From NCBI GenBank assembly GCA_016702415.1, contig JADJEA010000001.1, positions 1,469,001 through 1,533,000 on the forward strand: DNA of 64,000 nt, in the 5' to 3' direction. Under the pieces are notes generated by a model. That model was not told the origin of the DNA and searched no databases. It worked only from the letters and a program-made list of their open reading frames with translations. This DNA comes from Nostocoides sp. (GTDB lineage Bacteria; Actinomycetota; Actinomycetes; Actinomycetales; Dermatophilaceae). How positions within the stretch are numbered: the stretch's first letter is position 1; every line of letters starts with the position of its first letter. Both the position numbers and the translations under genes were made by a program. This document shows positions 62,295 to 64,000 of this stretch, in pieces.

Positions 62295-62879
62295 TCACGC
62301 GGGAACGGTCGACTCCTCGACGGTCTCGAGGGCGACCGGCCCGTGCGCCCACGAGCCCGGCCGATCCACGAGGGACCAGATGGCGTCGAGAGTGCGGGGC
62401 CAGCGATCCTCGGGTGAGGCGGTGAGATCCTCGCGGGTCCACCACCGTACGCCGGCGACGGTGAGCCGCTCCTCCTCCGTATGCCCGCTGGTGTCGATGG
62501 TGAAGGCGGGCACCCGGACCGCGAAGTAGACCTCGTCCTGATGGGTCACCTGGTCGCTATATCCGTGGACGACATGCCGCACCGCCATCGGGCCGATCAG
62601 GTCCGACGCGGCCAAGCGCAGACCGGTCTCCTCCCACAGCTCGCGCACTGCCGCCGCCACATCCTCCTCACCCGGGTCGACCCCACCGCCGGGGGTGATC
62701 CACCAGTGGGGGACCGGGTCGAGCCCGAGGTCGGAGTCGAGGAAGAGGAGAATCCGATCGGTGTGGTCCAGGACAAGGACCCGCGCGGCCCGTCGATGGA
62801 CCTGGCGGCGGGGGTCACCCAGCGGCTCGTGCGCGTCGGCGCGGCTCTCGTCGCGACCCTGGGGAACTGGGGAAACCAC
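62295..62879 (-). CDS. NUDIX hydrolase
   Basis: 194 aa. The NUDIX box GGGVDPGEEDVAAAVRELWE plus ETGL fits G-x5-E-x7-REUxEExGU, the Mg-dependent pyrophosphatase site. An N-terminal 28-residue Arg/Asp-rich extension precedes RVLVLDHTDRILLF. Start GTG 62879 is tentative; the domain would be intact from about residue 30. Convergent with lepA (126 bases). Confidence 0.87.
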   Translation of the reverse strand: MVSPVPQGRDESRADAHEPLGDPRRQVHRRAARVLVLDHTDRILLFLDSDLGLDPVPHWWITPGGGVDPGEEDVAAAVRELWEETGLRLAASDLIGPMAVRHVVHGYSDQVTHQDEVYFAVRVPAFTIDTSGHTEEERLTVAGVRWWTREDLTASPEDRWPRTLDAIWSLVDRPGSWAHGPVALETVEESTVPA

Positions 62880-62910
62880 GATGGCGAGGCTAGTCGCCTA
62901 GGCTTGGGTC

Positions 62911-63378
62911 ATGAGCCAGGCCCCCGCGGGCTGGTACCCGCAGCCGGACGGTACCGAGCGCTATTGGAGTGGCGCGGGGTGGACCGATGTCGTTCGTCCC
63001 GCCGCGTATGCGGTGACCCCGGGAGCCCCGATCCCGGCACCGACGGGGTACCCCTCGGCATACGTCCAGGACGCAGGCAGTGCCCGACCACCGGCGATGC
63101 TGCCGGCGGTGATGCCGGCCCCGCTGGTGTATGCAGTTCCCGTCGCCCGCAAGAGCCCCGGGGGTGCGCTGGTCGCGTCGTTCGTCCTGCCCGGTCTGGG
63201 ACAGCTGATCAATGGTGAGGGGACCAAGGCGGCGCTCTTCCTCATCCTGAGCGTGATTTTCGGGGTGTTGAGCATGGCCTTGATCGGCTTGCCGTTCCTC
63301 TTCATCCTCTGGGTGTGGGGCTGCGCCGACGCTTACACCAGCGCCTCACGGTGGAACGCCCAGCACGGTCTTTACTGA
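62911..63378 (+). CDS. DUF2510/TM2-like membrane protein
   Basis: 155 aa. The DUF2510 module AGWYPQPDGTERYWSGAGWT at residues 6-25, a Pro/Ala-rich linker (26-78), then two hydrophobic segments (GALVASFVLPGLGQLINGEG with FLILSVIFGVL, and LIGLPFLFILWVWG) ending CADAYTSASRWNAQHG, the layout of a TM2-type domain. Function unknown; common in Gram-positive envelopes. Divergent from the NUDIX gene by 31 bases. Confidence 0.83.
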   Translation: MSQAPAGWYPQPDGTERYWSGAGWTDVVRPAAYAVTPGAPIPAPTGYPSAYVQDAGSARPPAMLPAVMPAPLVYAVPVARKSPGGALVASFVLPGLGQLINGEGTKAALFLILSVIFGVLSMALIGLPFLFILWVWGCADAYTSASRWNAQHGLY

Positions 63379-63396
63379 CACCGCGCGCACCGAGAG

Positions 63397-64000
63397 TCAG
63401 GGGCGCACGAGTTTCACCCGCAGCGCCGCGATTTCCGCCGCGGTCCAGCCCTGGGCGTCCAGCCAGCCGGCGGCACCGCCGTACTCCTCCTCGACGACCG
63501 TGAGCAGCGCATCCATGGACTCCGCCTGCGGCACCTGCTCGTCCATCGGCCGTCCGGCGAGGCTGTGCTTGTAGGGCTCCTGATCCTTCAGGCGCGCAAG
63601 GATCCGGTCGAGGCGCTGTGACGTCAGGACGTAGTCCGCGACGATCTCGGCGCGCGGGACGCCGGCGACGGCCAGCGCCAACCCGACGACGGTGCCGGTC
63701 CGGTCCTTGCCGGCGGCGCAGTGGACGATCGTCGCCCCCTCTGCCGTCGCGATGACCGAGAGGGCACCGGAGACCGAATCGGGGCGCTCGGTCAGGTAGC
63801 CCCGATAGTGCTGGCTCCAATAGCTCGGGGTCAGCACGGGGCGGTCGGGGCGCACCCGCGCGGTGAGGAACTCCGGTGCCTCCTCCTGCGGCGTGGGGTC
63901 GGGAAAGAAGCTGTGGTGGTGGTGGCGCAGTGGCGTCGACCGGAGGGGGCCGTCACCGCTGAGGTGCAACTCTTTGTGGGAGCGCAGGTCGACGACGTCG
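63397..64000 (-). CDS. Tyrosine-specific protein phosphatase (PTP/IphP-like), 5' end beyond the window
   Basis: About 201 C-terminal residues are visible and the frame is open to the right edge, where it reads DVVDLRSHKELHLSG. The catalytic P-loop is HCAAGKDRTG (Cys-x5-Arg), followed by TVVGLALAVAGVPRAEIVADYVLT, the helical pattern of IphP-type phosphatases (Y_phosphatase3) such as MptpB. Such enzymes dephosphorylate proteins or phosphoinositides. Convergent with the DUF2510 gene (18 bases). Confidence 0.88.
   Translation of the reverse strand, partial: DVVDLRSHKELHLSGDGPLRSTPLRHHHHSFFPDPTPQEEAPEFLTARVRPDRPVLTPSYWSQHYRGYLTERPDSVSGALSVIATAEGATIVHCAAGKDRTGTVVGLALAVAGVPRAEIVADYVLTSQRLDRILARLKDQEPYKHSLAGRPMDEQVPQAESMDALLTVVEEEYGGAAGWLDAQGWTAAEIAALRVKLVRP

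Noticed and set aside
391..63063. GTATGCCG as a KOPS or Chi-like polar signal
   Set aside because: Orientation is balanced (39 versus 38) across the window, whereas such signals are skewed along a replichore.
1..64000. tRNA, rRNA, CRISPR arrays, insertion sequences and prophage genes
   Set aside because: None seen by eye; a covariance or profile search could still find a short RNA gene I missed.

Overview
The window is about 72% GC chromosomal DNA of an actinomycete. Gene content and order fit the order Micrococcales, most likely a relative of Intrasporangiaceae/Dermatophilaceae. This rests on clgR, a two-domain lhr, the recA-recX-miaB-miaA-dapF-hflX run, lexA divergent from a LysM gene, nrdR followed by a B12-dependent nrdJ, and LexA/NrdR operators of actinobacterial type. 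I see no rRNA, tRNA, insertion sequence, prophage or CRISPR array. Almost all of it looks like vertically inherited core genome.

Layout. 0-9.5 kb: DNA repair (clgR, an Fpg/Nei glycosylase apparently starting at ATT, lhr, recA, recX) plus a secreted SGNH protein. 9.5-24 kb: a YczE-like membrane protein, CsbD, recQ (frameshifted), miaB, a small antitoxin-like protein, def, miaA, dapF, a ribosomal-type methyltransferase, divergent glpK/glpD, hflX. 24-29 kb: a tightly overlapping minus-strand operon of trypsin-like protease, MoxR ATPase, DUF58 protein and two von Willebrand A membrane proteins. 29-33 kb: small and less conserved genes (Rv0909-like protein, ornithine cyclodeaminase homologue, AIM24 protein, proline-rich protein, lipoprotein). 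33-40 kb: leuS behind a leucine attenuator, then comEA and comEC. 40-47 kb: LysR regulator, sirtuin, lexA, SOS LysM protein, nrdR, nrdJ. 47-58 kb: metabolic genes (secreted phosphoesterase, SDR, tdh-kbl threonine breakdown, VOC proteins, hydrolase, dinG, aldo/keto reductase). 57-64 kb: holA, rpsT, a PemK/MazF-like toxin coupled to an M48 protease, lepA, a NUDIX hydrolase, a DUF2510 membrane protein and the 3' part of a tyrosine phosphatase.

Two regulatory circuits can be read directly. One is SOS: recA, lexA and the LysM division-inhibitor candidate, with a perfect LexA operator at 42695-42714. The other is deoxynucleotide supply: a pair of NrdR boxes ahead of nrdR-nrdJ. A third, leucine-dependent attenuation of leuS, is supported by an 11-codon leader with four consecutive Leu codons followed by a textbook terminator.

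Two global oddities stand out. The octamer GTATGCCG (either strand) occurs about 76 times, against roughly 2 expected from base composition, spread evenly and with no strand bias. In addition, six genes each contain what looks like a single-base indel, most of them in G/C runs, which suggests residual sequencing error or recent decay; these genes are annotated across their frameshifts.
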